Positions 1 to 8,280 of a DNA stretch of 64,000 nucleotides are shown in pieces. Numbering within the stretch: the first letter of the stretch is position 1; every line of letters begins with the position of its first letter. Source of the stretch: Gracilimonas sp. (GTDB lineage Bacteria; Bacteroidota; Rhodothermia; Balneolales; Balneolaceae); NCBI RefSeq assembly GCF_014762685.1, contig NZ_JABURM010000005.1:124001-188000 (forward strand). Direction: 5' to 3'. The notes below the pieces were generated by a model that searched no databases, was not told where the DNA came from, and worked only from the letters and a program-made list of their open reading frames with translations. The position numbers were made by a program, and so were the translations under genes.

Positions 1-16
1 GATGAAATATGCTCAT
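1..16 (-). CDS. start of a gene running off the left edge (partial)
   Basis: An ATG on the minus strand at position 16 opens a frame reading MSIFH before the window ends. It lies 22 bases beyond the stop of the small membrane protein gene and on the same strand, so it is probably the third gene of the oxidase-like operon. A subunit II or other respiratory protein would fit the context, but five residues cannot identify it. No clear Shine-Dalgarno is seen. Confidence 0.3.
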
Positions 17-38
17 TTACTTAAAATTTAGTTTTTGG

Positions 39-185
39 TTAAGGTAAAATTCCTTTTGGGAGGGTAAAGATTTCTACCAATCCCCAGAATGTGTAAGACA
101 GAATTGGCACACCAAGCCCAAGAGCTAACAGCAACCAGATATTGTCCATGAATTTTTGGATAGGGTGAATTTTTTCTTCTTCCAT
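39..185 (-). CDS. 48-residue single-span membrane protein, possible small oxidase subunit
   Basis: This short gene encodes 48 residues beginning MEEEKIHPIQKF, followed by one hydrophobic segment at about residues 15-40 and a short polar tail. It starts 4 bases after the stop of the heme-copper-oxidase-like gene, so the two are almost certainly cotranscribed. Its size, acidic N-terminus and single helix resemble the accessory small subunit (IIa) of ba3-type oxidases. That comparison is by architecture only. It could equally be an unrelated assembly or stability factor. Being an ORF depends on the tight spacing and the clean reading frame, which are both visible. Confidence 0.6.
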   Translation of the reverse strand: MEEEKIHPIQKFMDNIWLLLALGLGVPILSYTFWGLVEIFTLPKGILP

Positions 186-189
186 ATGA

Positions 190-1602
190 TTATTTTTTTA
201 GTCCATTGGTATATGATTTTACTACGATATAGATAAAAAGAAGACCACCGCCCATGGCAAGTAATCCTCCTATGCTCATTAGTCCAAGGCCAACCATGGC
301 TTCCATTGAATGAATGCTTTGATCACTCCCGAACATTTTTCTGCCCATCCCTTGCATCCCTGCATAGGCAAAACCGATTACAAAAATAGTTTGTCCTATT
401 CCAAACAAAAGAGGTTGCCAGCTCACAAGTTTTGCACTTTTTAATCCCTCAAGACTGTAGCCGTATTCTTTCATAAGTACGAATACCATTACCATGTAAG
501 CTACTGTTACACTTCCAAGTGAAGCGTGATAGTGAGCCGGAATAAGCGTAGATGAAGTTCGGATCATTGCCCCGATTGAAAATCCGGTAACTGCAAGCAG
601 AACGCTTACAAACAGACCGTTGAAATAGAGGTTTTTAAATAGTGGGCCTGAAATTTGGTTACTTTTGCGGGCTTTCCAGACAACATTGATCACAATTCCT
701 ATATAAATCAATACCACCGGGAAAATGAACCATCTCATTAATTGAGTAAATCCATTGTAATAAAGCTGACTTGTTGTGCCATCCATAAGAAGGAGGGGCG
801 AGATTGAGGCAGGTATTACAAGTATGAGTAAAAGCACCCTGTTTTTAGCTTTGGAGATGGTATCTCCACCTGTCAATTTATAAAGGAGAATGAACCAAAC
901 GGTGAGCATGCCCAGTACATTTGCGAACTGCAGAATATGACCACCTCCCCACATAATTACTTCAAAAAATGTGGTGCGATTTCCAAACTCAGGAGTAATA
1001 ACCCAGGATGTGATAAATGTGCAAATGGCAATTAAAACAAGTAAACCGGCATAACGAATTGATTGTTGAGCATTATCCGTATAGAACGACGGTTTTACTT
1101 TTGGTGAGTGAACAGATGATGGTTTGGATGAGAAAGTGATAATCAGTCCAATTCCGAATAAAAGAATTCCACCTACAAAAAAGGGATGGTCTAAGACGGG
1201 GATATAATTTGCAAGGATTGGCTCTGCATTTTTAAAAAAAATGCTGATTACCATCATAAATACCCCAACTATCGCCACTTTCATGGCAATGTTTAACCTT
1301 AAATTAAAAGTGGTGCTTGTCAATGATATAAATAGCACTGCAAGAAATGAGTAAAACCATACTACCAAAGCAAGATCGACATGAAGTACCAGTGACTTTC
1401 TTGCAAAAAGGGGATCATTAATAAATTCCGTCAACCCGGGGGTGCGAGCCAATACAATTACAGCAGAAAAAAGCCCGGCCAACATAAGGCTGAACAGCGC
1501 CAGCTTAAGCCAACGTTTGGAAAAATCCGTCTGTGAGAGCACGGATTCTATAGACCAGATTTCAACTGGCAACCGAATAGCCTTTTTAAGGATTGTTAAC
1601 AT
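190..1602 (-). CDS. heme-copper oxidase subunit I-like membrane protein
   Basis: A 470-residue polytopic membrane protein with about 12 hydrophobic segments and the helix pattern of heme-copper oxidase/nitric oxide reductase catalytic subunits. Visible candidate ligands are His74 in LVLHVDLALVVW (low-spin heme, helix II), His222 in GGGHILQF (CuB position, helix VI) and His357/His359 in AHYHASLG (the heme ligand pair of helix X). The two adjacent histidines expected in helix VII are absent from the region around residues 255-305, so a normal CuB site looks incomplete. It may be a divergent oxidase, an NO-reductase relative or a non-catalytic heme b protein. It heads an operon with a 48-residue membrane protein and is divergent from an Rrf2 regulator. 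Twin palindromes lie 21-79 bases upstream of its start, so control by that regulator is likely. Confidence 0.75.
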   Translation of the reverse strand: MLTILKKAIRLPVEIWSIESVLSQTDFSKRWLKLALFSLMLAGLFSAVIVLARTPGLTEFINDPLFARKSLVLHVDLALVVWFYSFLAVLFISLTSTTFNLRLNIAMKVAIVGVFMMVISIFFKNAEPILANYIPVLDHPFFVGGILLFGIGLIITFSSKPSSVHSPKVKPSFYTDNAQQSIRYAGLLVLIAICTFITSWVITPEFGNRTTFFEVIMWGGGHILQFANVLGMLTVWFILLYKLTGGDTISKAKNRVLLLILVIPASISPLLLMDGTTSQLYYNGFTQLMRWFIFPVVLIYIGIVINVVWKARKSNQISGPLFKNLYFNGLFVSVLLAVTGFSIGAMIRTSSTLIPAHYHASLGSVTVAYMVMVFVLMKEYGYSLEGLKSAKLVSWQPLLFGIGQTIFVIGFAYAGMQGMGRKMFGSDQSIHSMEAMVGLGLMSIGGLLAMGGGLLFIYIVVKSYTNGLKK

Positions 1603-1622
1603 TGATTACAGGTATGGTCAAT

Positions 1623-1681
1623 CTTAATAGATATCTTTGTCTATAATAGGATTCTCTTAATAGATAGACAAGTCTATTAAG
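1623..1681. promoter_or_regulatory. twin palindromic operators for an Rrf2-type regulator
   Basis: Two related palindromes sit in the divergent intergenic region. The better one (1656-1681) has perfect 9-base arms CTTAATAGA and TCTATTAAG around 8 bases; its core also reads TAGAC-aa-GTCTA. The other (1623-1649) keeps ATAGA...TCTAT with the same 8-base spacing. The copies start 33 bases apart, about three helical turns, which suits cooperative dimer binding. They lie next to the oxidase-like gene start (1602) and upstream of the Rrf2 gene (1861). Rrf2 proteins (NsrR, IscR, RsrR) bind such palindromes; assignment to this regulator is inference. A TATCTTTG at 1632-1639 resembles a Bacteroidota -7 element but lacks a well-placed -33 partner. 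Confidence 0.65.
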
Positions 1682-1860
1682 AAATATTTTTTATATTCTA
1701 ATTAAATAATGGATTTGTAGATGTTTGAAAGATGTTCTAATCTTGCAGGAGTATGCATGAGAGGTAATTTTTTCTTGTTTCTACAGGTAATTAAAAAACT
1801 TCATCACGGTTAAATGACCATCCGGTTTCAAGCCGACTTTAACATTAGGCAGGATTCATT

Positions 1861-2307
1861 ATGTTTCTAAATCAAACATCCCACTATGCATTAAGAGCAA
1901 TGACAGGCTTGGTAAATGCAAGCAATTCAAAGCCAGTTAGTTCAAAAAAACTTGCCGAGTATTCGGATGTACCTTCCCATTATTTGTCGAAGATTATGCG
2001 GAAAATGGTGGAAGCCGGTTATGTGAAATCTCAAAAGGGGCACGGTGGCGGGTTTGTTCTAAGTGTGGACCCGAAAGAGCTGAATATTATGGATGTATTG
2101 ACGGCCGCCGGATTTGAGGTGGAAGATCAGCCTTGTGTATTTGGCTATGAAAAATGTGATGAAGAAGATCCATGTCCGCTACACCCGGTATGGAAAAAGC
2201 TGAAAGATTCATTCAATGACTGGGCCTTGAATACTAGTTTCGAAGATATTAGAAAAGAGGGCAGTGTTATAGACCAGGAAAAATTTTATAAAAAGAATCA
2301 GGGTTGA
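1861..2307 (+). CDS. Rrf2-family transcriptional regulator with three cysteines
   Basis: A 148-residue Rrf2 protein. The N-terminal winged helix-turn-helix covers about residues 1-80, with the family signatures HYALRAM near the start and KGHGGGF in the wing. Three cysteines follow in a C-x6-C-x5-C arrangement (PCVFGYEKC then DEEDPC), the position where NsrR and IscR bind an iron-sulfur cluster that senses NO, oxygen or Fe-S status. The start is supported by a GGCAGGA ribosome site nine bases upstream. It is divergent from the oxidase-like operon and faces twin palindromes. NO or redox control of that operon is the likely job. NsrR-like behaviour is inferred from the cysteines and the neighbour; the exact subfamily cannot be fixed by eye. 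Confidence 0.88.
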   Translation: MFLNQTSHYALRAMTGLVNASNSKPVSSKKLAEYSDVPSHYLSKIMRKMVEAGYVKSQKGHGGGFVLSVDPKELNIMDVLTAAGFEVEDQPCVFGYEKCDEEDPCPLHPVWKKLKDSFNDWALNTSFEDIRKEGSVIDQEKFYKKNQG

Positions 2308-2360
2308 TTTGGTTAATACGTGGCAAGAATGAGAGACAAGGAGTAGAAAAGAATGAAGTT

Positions 2361-5225
2361 TTACTTGGATTGAGTTTTTGCATCCGCAAGCAGTTTACGG
2401 TATTCCTGGGCCTGTTCAGGATTCCCCCACATTTCATAGAGCTCGATAATTTGTTGAAGCAATTGCTGCCTTAACAGCTGTTCAGTATCGTCAATGTTTT
2501 GTAGCAAAGAATGGACATCCCCAATTAAAGATTCGGCTTCTGCATAAAATTCGAGATCTGTAAGGCAAGCCCCTTGAAGGCTGTGGGCTATAGCAATATC
2601 CGCGTGATCGATAGCTTGCGTCTGTTCCCGGATTTTTAATGTTTCGTGAAAAATCTTCCCGGCTTCTTGGTAATTACCAACATCCAGATGTATTTGACCT
2701 AATAAATAGTAACCGGATATAAGCAAAGGATGTTCTTCTCCTAGAGAATTGTGGTGGATGGAAATAGCTTCCCTAAGTAAAGACTCAGCTTCACGGTAAT
2801 TTTGTTGATCCCTAAGCAATGATCCTAGTTGAATAAGGCTTGCGGCCACATCAGGATGACCGGGTCCGAGCAGGTCACGTTTTGTTTTTAGAGTTTCCCT
2901 GTGAAGTGTTTCAGCTTCTTCATATTCTCCGGTTATGTGTTTTATGCGTGCAAGGCTGGTTTTAAAAACCAATGCATGTGGATGATCTTCTCCAACAGAA
3001 GCGCTCATTACGGAAATCGCTTCCTTCAAAAGCTGTTCAGCTTCATTATAATCACCCTGATGACCGGCAATGAAGGCAAGGTTGTTTAGTTGAATAGCAG
3101 TGCTGTGATGTCCGGTTCCCAATACTTCATATCGTTGTTTAAGACTTTTCCGTAGCAATGTAATTGCAATATTGTAGTCACCGCTCCATGCCTTAAGAAT
3201 GGCAAGGTTGTTTACAGTAGTGAGGGTCTCAGGATGTTTATCGCCCAATAAATCTTTCTGAATATCCAATGCATCTATAAAGTATGTTTCCGCCTCATTG
3301 TGTTTGCCTTTAGCCAACGATAATCCACCCAGTCCACGAAGACTTTCCGCAACTTTTTCATGCTGCATTCCATAAGCCTTACGTCGTATCTCCAAAGATT
3401 GATTTAAAAAGGATTCGGCGGTTTCCAAGTCACTTTTTACCCGCTGATGAAACATTCCCAAATGATACAAGCTTTCGGCAATACGGGGGTCATCCGGCGG
3501 GAGGTGTACCCGGCGTAATTCCAGGGCGTTCTGGTAAAGTTTTCCTGCCACGTCATAATTCCCATTTTCTTTGTGCAAATGAGCCAGGTTATGAAGGTTC
3601 TCGGATACAATTAAATGGTCGTCGCCAAATAGCTCTTTTCGAAGATTTAAGCTTCGTTCAATCAATGGACGGGCATTTTCGTATTGTCCAAGAGCCATAT
3701 ATATCCGCCCGGCCGCATCGAACATTCGTGCTTGGATATCAGGTTGACTGTCAAGTTGCTCGGCTTGGGCTATTCCACGTTCTAGGAGTACTAAGGTGGT
3801 TAATGTATCACCCATAGCTTCAGCTGGATCCGAGGTCTCAAGCATATCAATTAAAAAATCAGTGACCTGTTCAGCTTTGGCAGTTTCTTGTTGTGCATGC
3901 TTCAAAGCAGCTTGTGTGCGCTGCGAGTGCCAGGTAATAGTTGTGGCATAACCAATAAGCAGCAATGTAATGATGGTTGATGCAGCCACTCCTAACCTGT
4001 GACGTCGAACAAATTTGTTTACCCGATATCCCAAAGAATCCGGGTGAGCGGTCACCGTTTGTCCATTTAAATAATTTCTGACATCAGCGGCGAGTTGTTC
4101 AGCGGATTCGTATCGGCGGTCAGGCTCTTTCCGAATAGCTTTCATTACAATCGTATCCAAATCTCCTTTTAAATACTTTTGGAGTTGGGCAACTTTAGTT
4201 TGTCGGTTGCTGCTGACTTTTTTGAGTGAGTTTTCAGCATCTTTCCCCTCATGAAGTAATTCAGTGATGGCGGTACTGGGTAAGGTTGGATGCTCCTCAC
4301 ATATGATTTGCTCGATCTCACTTGGGGTCTTTCCGGAAACGGTATACGGGCGGCTCCCTGTTAATAATTCATATAGTACCACACCAAGCTGATAGATATC
4401 GGAAGCGGTGGTCATAGGTTCGCCGCGGACCTGTTCGGGACTGGCATAAGCAGGGGTAAGTGGCAACAAACCAGTTTTTGTTAATGATGCGGTTCCTTCA
4501 AGGATATTTTCGTGATCGAGTACCTTCGCGATGCCAAAGTCGAGCAGTTTTACGGTTCCATCTTCTGTAACCAAGATGTTTGATGGTTTGAGATCCCGGT
4601 GAACAATCAGTTTTTGGTGAGCAGATTGTACCGCACCACATACCTTGAGAAAAAGATTCAACCGCTGTTCGAGTGAGAGTTCTTTGGCATCGCAATACTC
4701 GTCGAGTGGTTGACCTTTTACATGTTCCATAGCAAACCAGGGTTGGCCGTCATCGGTGACCCCGCCATCGAGCAATCGTGCTATATTTTCATGGTTTAGT
4801 GTGGCTAAAATTTGTCGTTCAGCCTGGAAGCGGCGAGTTTGATTTTCAGTGGTAAATCCGGTTCGAAGTAATTTAAGAGCTACCTGTTGTTCAAACTGTC
4901 CGTCTGCACGTTCGGCAAGATACACACTGCCCATCCCTCCATACCCCAGGGTTTCAATAATTTTATAAGGCCCGATGTGCTCTCCTTTTTTATTTCCGGC
5001 ACTATGCTTTGAGAAAACTTCTTTCAGGAGCTGTTCGGGAGGTTGGTCGAATTTTCCAGAGGTTTTATGTGCTTCAAGCAGGGATAAGACTTCTTCTTTC
5101 AGTTCCCGGTCGTCTCCACATGCTTCATTAAGGTAGGTAACTCGTTCTGCTCCTCGCAGTTCTAAAGCTGTATTAAAAATTTGCTTCAATTTCATCCAAC
5201 GTTCATGTGTCATACCGTCTTCCAT
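2361..5225 (-). CDS. membrane-anchored Ser/Thr protein kinase with TPR domain
   Basis: A 954-residue eukaryotic-type kinase. After an N-terminal helical segment shared by kinases paired with this sigma type, the catalytic domain spans about residues 86-390: glycine loop GYGGMGSV (94-101), Lys118, catalytic HRDLKPSN (209-216), DFG (229-231) and an APE-like ASPEQ. A transmembrane helix at about 411-431 is followed by some ten tetratricopeptide repeats of the Kinesin-light-chain/Tetratricopeptide_10 kind (about 490-940), with recurring LGxxHP and LLxxAL elements, presumably periplasmic sensors or scaffolds. The start is either Met1, 5 bases after the sigma factor stop, or Met5. All key catalytic residues are present, so it should be active. 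With the adjacent ECF sigma gene it forms a signalling pair; its substrate is unknown. Confidence 0.92.
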   Translation of the reverse strand: MEDGMTHERWMKLKQIFNTALELRGAERVTYLNEACGDDRELKEEVLSLLEAHKTSGKFDQPPEQLLKEVFSKHSAGNKKGEHIGPYKIIETLGYGGMGSVYLAERADGQFEQQVALKLLRTGFTTENQTRRFQAERQILATLNHENIARLLDGGVTDDGQPWFAMEHVKGQPLDEYCDAKELSLEQRLNLFLKVCGAVQSAHQKLIVHRDLKPSNILVTEDGTVKLLDFGIAKVLDHENILEGTASLTKTGLLPLTPAYASPEQVRGEPMTTASDIYQLGVVLYELLTGSRPYTVSGKTPSEIEQIICEEHPTLPSTAITELLHEGKDAENSLKKVSSNRQTKVAQLQKYLKGDLDTIVMKAIRKEPDRRYESAEQLAADVRNYLNGQTVTAHPDSLGYRVNKFVRRHRLGVAASTIITLLLIGYATTITWHSQRTQAALKHAQQETAKAEQVTDFLIDMLETSDPAEAMGDTLTTLVLLERGIAQAEQLDSQPDIQARMFDAAGRIYMALGQYENARPLIERSLNLRKELFGDDHLIVSENLHNLAHLHKENGNYDVAGKLYQNALELRRVHLPPDDPRIAESLYHLGMFHQRVKSDLETAESFLNQSLEIRRKAYGMQHEKVAESLRGLGGLSLAKGKHNEAETYFIDALDIQKDLLGDKHPETLTTVNNLAILKAWSGDYNIAITLLRKSLKQRYEVLGTGHHSTAIQLNNLAFIAGHQGDYNEAEQLLKEAISVMSASVGEDHPHALVFKTSLARIKHITGEYEEAETLHRETLKTKRDLLGPGHPDVAASLIQLGSLLRDQQNYREAESLLREAISIHHNSLGEEHPLLISGYYLLGQIHLDVGNYQEAGKIFHETLKIREQTQAIDHADIAIAHSLQGACLTDLEFYAEAESLIGDVHSLLQNIDDTEQLLRQQLLQQIIELYEMWGNPEQAQEYRKLLADAKTQSK

Positions 5226-5230
5226 AAATA

Positions 5231-5800
5231 TCAGCTTTTAGTAGTTTCAGTTAATTCCCTGTTCAACCAAGCTTTGGCCATGTTCCAGTCTCGACTTACA
5301 GTGGCTGTGGAGATGTCGAGGGCTTTGGCGGTTTCTTCAAGGGTCAAACCTCCGAAGAACCTGCATTCTACTACTTTAACTTGTCGCTCATCAATTTTTC
5401 CCAGTCGTTCCAGGGCTTGGTGAATCGAAAGGATATCTTCCAGGTTGACTCCGGTAGGTACTTTTTGAGGCCCCAGTGTTACGCGATGTCTGTTTCCCCC
5501 ACGTTTTTCTGCTTTTTTCTTTACGGCGTAATCAACAAGTACGTTTCTCATAACTTGTGAAGCCATCCCATAAAAATGTGCACGGCCTTCCCAGTCAATT
5601 CTATTGAATTGGACCAATTTCAAATAAGCTTCATGCACCAGGTCGGTGGTGTTGAGAGTGTGTCCGGATTGTTCTCCCAACAGCCGGAAGTGAGCCATAT
5701 CCCGCATTTCATCATATACCAATGGCATCAGCTCATCCAGGGCACTTGCGTCTCCGGATGAATGAGCTTTCAAAAGGTTAGTGATTTTCACAGTATCCAT
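5231..5800 (-). CDS. ECF-type RNA polymerase sigma factor
   Basis: A 189-residue extracytoplasmic-function sigma factor. Region 2 covers about residues 15-85 (NTTDLVHEAYLKL and FYGMASQVMRNVLVDYA), and region 4 covers about 125-185 with the helix-turn-helix ERQVKVVECRFFGGLTLEE...STATVSRDW. The sequence matches the group (TIGR02999-like) typically encoded beside TPR-containing Ser/Thr kinases. No anti-sigma factor is adjacent. The gene is 5 bases ahead of the kinase, so they are one transcription unit, and the kinase or its TPR domain probably controls the sigma factor. No Asp23-type membrane anchor or zinc-finger anti-sigma gene is visible in the window. Confidence 0.93.
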   Translation of the reverse strand: MDTVKITNLLKAHSSGDASALDELMPLVYDEMRDMAHFRLLGEQSGHTLNTTDLVHEAYLKLVQFNRIDWEGRAHFYGMASQVMRNVLVDYAVKKKAEKRGGNRHRVTLGPQKVPTGVNLEDILSIHQALERLGKIDERQVKVVECRFFGGLTLEETAKALDISTATVSRDWNMAKAWLNRELTETTKS

Positions 5801-6069
5801 ATTCCGGCCTCTCCATATTTATATTTGGTTATCAGCCTCGTAATGATAAAATAAACAGTCACTTAGAAGAAATTTAGATTTTTTTGATAGAGTACACCCT
5901 TTTTTTCGGCTTTATATAATGAACAGGTATTTCACTGATGTTGGTATCAATGCTAAAAAAGTAAAACTAAAGCACATTTTCCAATCGAATAGGCTGCCTT
6001 TATTTGTACTCAAATGAATAAAGTTGTTTGAGTCGAGGTGTCATTCACAATCAAAAAAAAATAAAAGTC

Positions 6070-6561
6070 ATGAATTTTGAAATTACACTAACATTATTGG
6101 CCATTACAGGATTATTGATAGTGGGTTATGTTTCGAATTCCGGAATAAATACTGAATTCAAACCGGGTGATGATATTAATAACCGCATTGTGCAATCCAT
6201 AAAGAGTATAGAAGGAGAATTATCAGGATTTGACTGCGCCGTGGTTGGGGAGTATTGTCCTACCACTCATCGGGGAGCTGATTACACCACCGGTGTTTTT
6301 AATAAAGAAGATGAAAGCTTCTACTTTGTAGTCAATATCCCTCAAAGTTTTTTGCAGCAGTACTTCCGCAATACTGTGGAGGTGAGTGGTACTTCCTACA
6401 ACCCCTACAATCATGCTGTAGAACCTGAAACAATTCATGTGATTGAAGATGATGACCGGAGGCTCGTATACGAATCGGGTTATTTCATAGATGAAGATGG
6501 AAATCGTGCCACTTTTCAGGACGGAATTTTCAAAAATGGGAAATGGGTAGTGCCCAAATGA
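6070..6561 (+). CDS. conserved-looking exported or membrane-anchored protein, unknown function
   Basis: A 163-residue protein not recognised by family. Starting at the ATG at 6070 gives a hydrophobic N-terminal segment (MNFEITLTLLAITGLLIVGY) acting as signal or anchor; an upstream TTG at 6028 only adds a charged tail and is less likely. The mature part carries two cysteines close together (DCAVVGEYC, about residues 57-65) that could form a disulfide, and ends in a repeated turn pattern (DEDGNRATFQDGIFKNGKW). It precedes the TPR/MddA operon by 62 bases but may be independent. No enzymatic motif is evident. Confidence 0.65.
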   Translation: MNFEITLTLLAITGLLIVGYVSNSGINTEFKPGDDINNRIVQSIKSIEGELSGFDCAVVGEYCPTTHRGADYTTGVFNKEDESFYFVVNIPQSFLQQYFRNTVEVSGTSYNPYNHAVEPETIHVIEDDDRRLVYESGYFIDEDGNRATFQDGIFKNGKWVVPK

Positions 6562-6623
6562 TTGTGGAAATTTTCATCCTCATCCAGGTATCAAAAAAGA
6601 AATTGTAATAGGAGGCGTATTAA

Positions 6624-8228
6624 ATGTTACGATTAATAATTCTTTCTTTATTCAGTTTTGCATTATTCTTTACAACAGCACCTAAGGTGTCCGTTGCTCA
6701 ACAGTATAAATATGGTACTGTTGATTTCAATGTTTCTTGTAATGAAACTGTTCAGGCGGACTTTGACCGGGCACTGGCCATGTTGCATAATATGATGTAT
6801 GTGACGGCTCGAAAAACTTTCAATGAGATTACTGATGCTGCTCCGAACTGCGCAATGGCTTACTGGGGAGTAGCTACCACACTATTTCAGCCGCTTTGGG
6901 GCACCCAGCCAAGTGAAGAGGACCTGCTGATTGGATGGCGAAATAGTAAGAAAGCCTTGGAGTTGGTCAATTCTGAGCGAGAGAAGTCTTTGGTAAAGGC
7001 AACGGCATCATTTTTCCAAAACCCGGAGGAAACAGATTTTTGGACTCGGATTAACCGCTGGGCTGATGGCATGGAAACCGCTTACTATGCTTATCCCGGT
7101 GATTTTGATATCGCAGCATTCTATGGACTCTCACGTTTGACACTTGCACAAACTGCTGAAGATCGTGAACCACTTCATGATGAAACCGAGATAATACTCC
7201 GTGAGATTTTTGAGCAGGTTCCAAGTCATCCCGGGGCCATTCACTATACTATTCATTCTACGGATGTTGACGGGCGTGCCGAAAATGCACTGGACATGGT
7301 AGAAGCCTATGGTAAAATTGCTCCTGATGTTCCACATGCCCTGCATATGCCAACACATATCTACGTACGTCTGGGGGATTGGCCTGAGATTATAAGATGG
7401 AACAAGAAATCGGCTGAAGCTGCTCTAGATCATCCGGTGGATGGAGCCGTATCACATCATTATTTACATGCTATTGATTACCTGGTTTATGCTTATTTGC
7501 AGCAAGGTGAGGATGAAAAAATTGAGCCTCTTGTAGAAACGTTTTGGGAGAAAGGTCGATACCAGGCCTCCACGGTTAGTTCCTATCACTTTGCAGCCAT
7601 CCCGGCTCGATTAGGAGTGGAACGCCGTGACTGGAAACAAGCAGCGGCTGTTGAGCCGCGAACCCCTGAATATTTACCCTGGGATGAGTTTCCTTGGGCA
7701 GAGGGAATTAGCTGGTTCGCCCGAGGCATGGGCGCGGTAAATACCGGTGATATTGAAGGCGCAAGAGAAGCAGAACAACAACTCAGGAATCTCCGGAAGA
7801 AAGCCAAATCGAGCGGGGCTGATGACATGGCTTCTTATATCGAAATTGATAGACGCATACTTGATGGCTGGATAGTTTATAAAAGCGGAGAGGCTGAAAA
7901 AGCGGTAGAACTCATAAGATCTGCCGCTGAACTGGAATCCACTACCGAAAAGCATCCGGTTACTCCCGGCGCATTATTACCAGCTAATGAAGCTTTGGGT
8001 GAGCTGCTTATGAAACTTGATCGTCCTGCTGAGGCGCTGGAAGCTTATAAAGCATCCAATGCTATATGGCCGGAGCGTTACAATACATTACTTGGTGCTG
8101 CACGAGCTGCCAGAAAGGCGGGAAATGAATCAACAGCCCAAAAGTACTATGAGAGGCTACTCGATAATGCCAGAGATTCGAAGCGAACCGGCATCCGGGA
8201 AGCACGAGGTTCTGTTACCAAGAACTGA
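6624..8228 (+). CDS. exported TPR protein with conserved-looking histidine motifs
   Basis: A 534-residue protein with a signal peptide (about residues 1-25, ending SVAQQ) and tetratricopeptide-type helical repeats through the length, clearest at about 45-125 and 430-520. Three histidine-rich stretches stand out: HPGAIHYTIH (202-211), HALHMPTH (238-245) and HHYLHAIDY (278-286). These are known to me as recurrent in a family of TPR-annotated exported proteins, and they could bind a metal or heme. A very good ribosome site (AGGAGG, 8 bases before ATG) fixes the start. It opens a five-gene operon with MddA, two methyltransferases and OsmC, so a role in handling the same substrate or stress in the periplasm is inferred. 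Confidence 0.82.
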   Translation: MLRLIILSLFSFALFFTTAPKVSVAQQYKYGTVDFNVSCNETVQADFDRALAMLHNMMYVTARKTFNEITDAAPNCAMAYWGVATTLFQPLWGTQPSEEDLLIGWRNSKKALELVNSEREKSLVKATASFFQNPEETDFWTRINRWADGMETAYYAYPGDFDIAAFYGLSRLTLAQTAEDREPLHDETEIILREIFEQVPSHPGAIHYTIHSTDVDGRAENALDMVEAYGKIAPDVPHALHMPTHIYVRLGDWPEIIRWNKKSAEAALDHPVDGAVSHHYLHAIDYLVYAYLQQGEDEKIEPLVETFWEKGRYQASTVSSYHFAAIPARLGVERRDWKQAAAVEPRTPEYLPWDEFPWAEGISWFARGMGAVNTGDIEGAREAEQQLRNLRKKAKSSGADDMASYIEIDRRILDGWIVYKSGEAEKAVELIRSAAELESTTEKHPVTPGALLPANEALGELLMKLDRPAEALEAYKASNAIWPERYNTLLGAARAARKAGNESTAQKYYERLLDNARDSKRTGIREARGSVTKN

Positions 8229-8280
8229 ATGTTATAAACTAACATATCACTTAATAAAATAAATATGAGGTAAAATCAGA

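Noticed and set aside
6028-6069. Earlier TTG start for the small exported protein at 6070
   Set aside because: It would place a charged 14-residue tail before the hydrophobic segment and has no ribosome site; the ATG at 6070 gives a normal signal or anchor.
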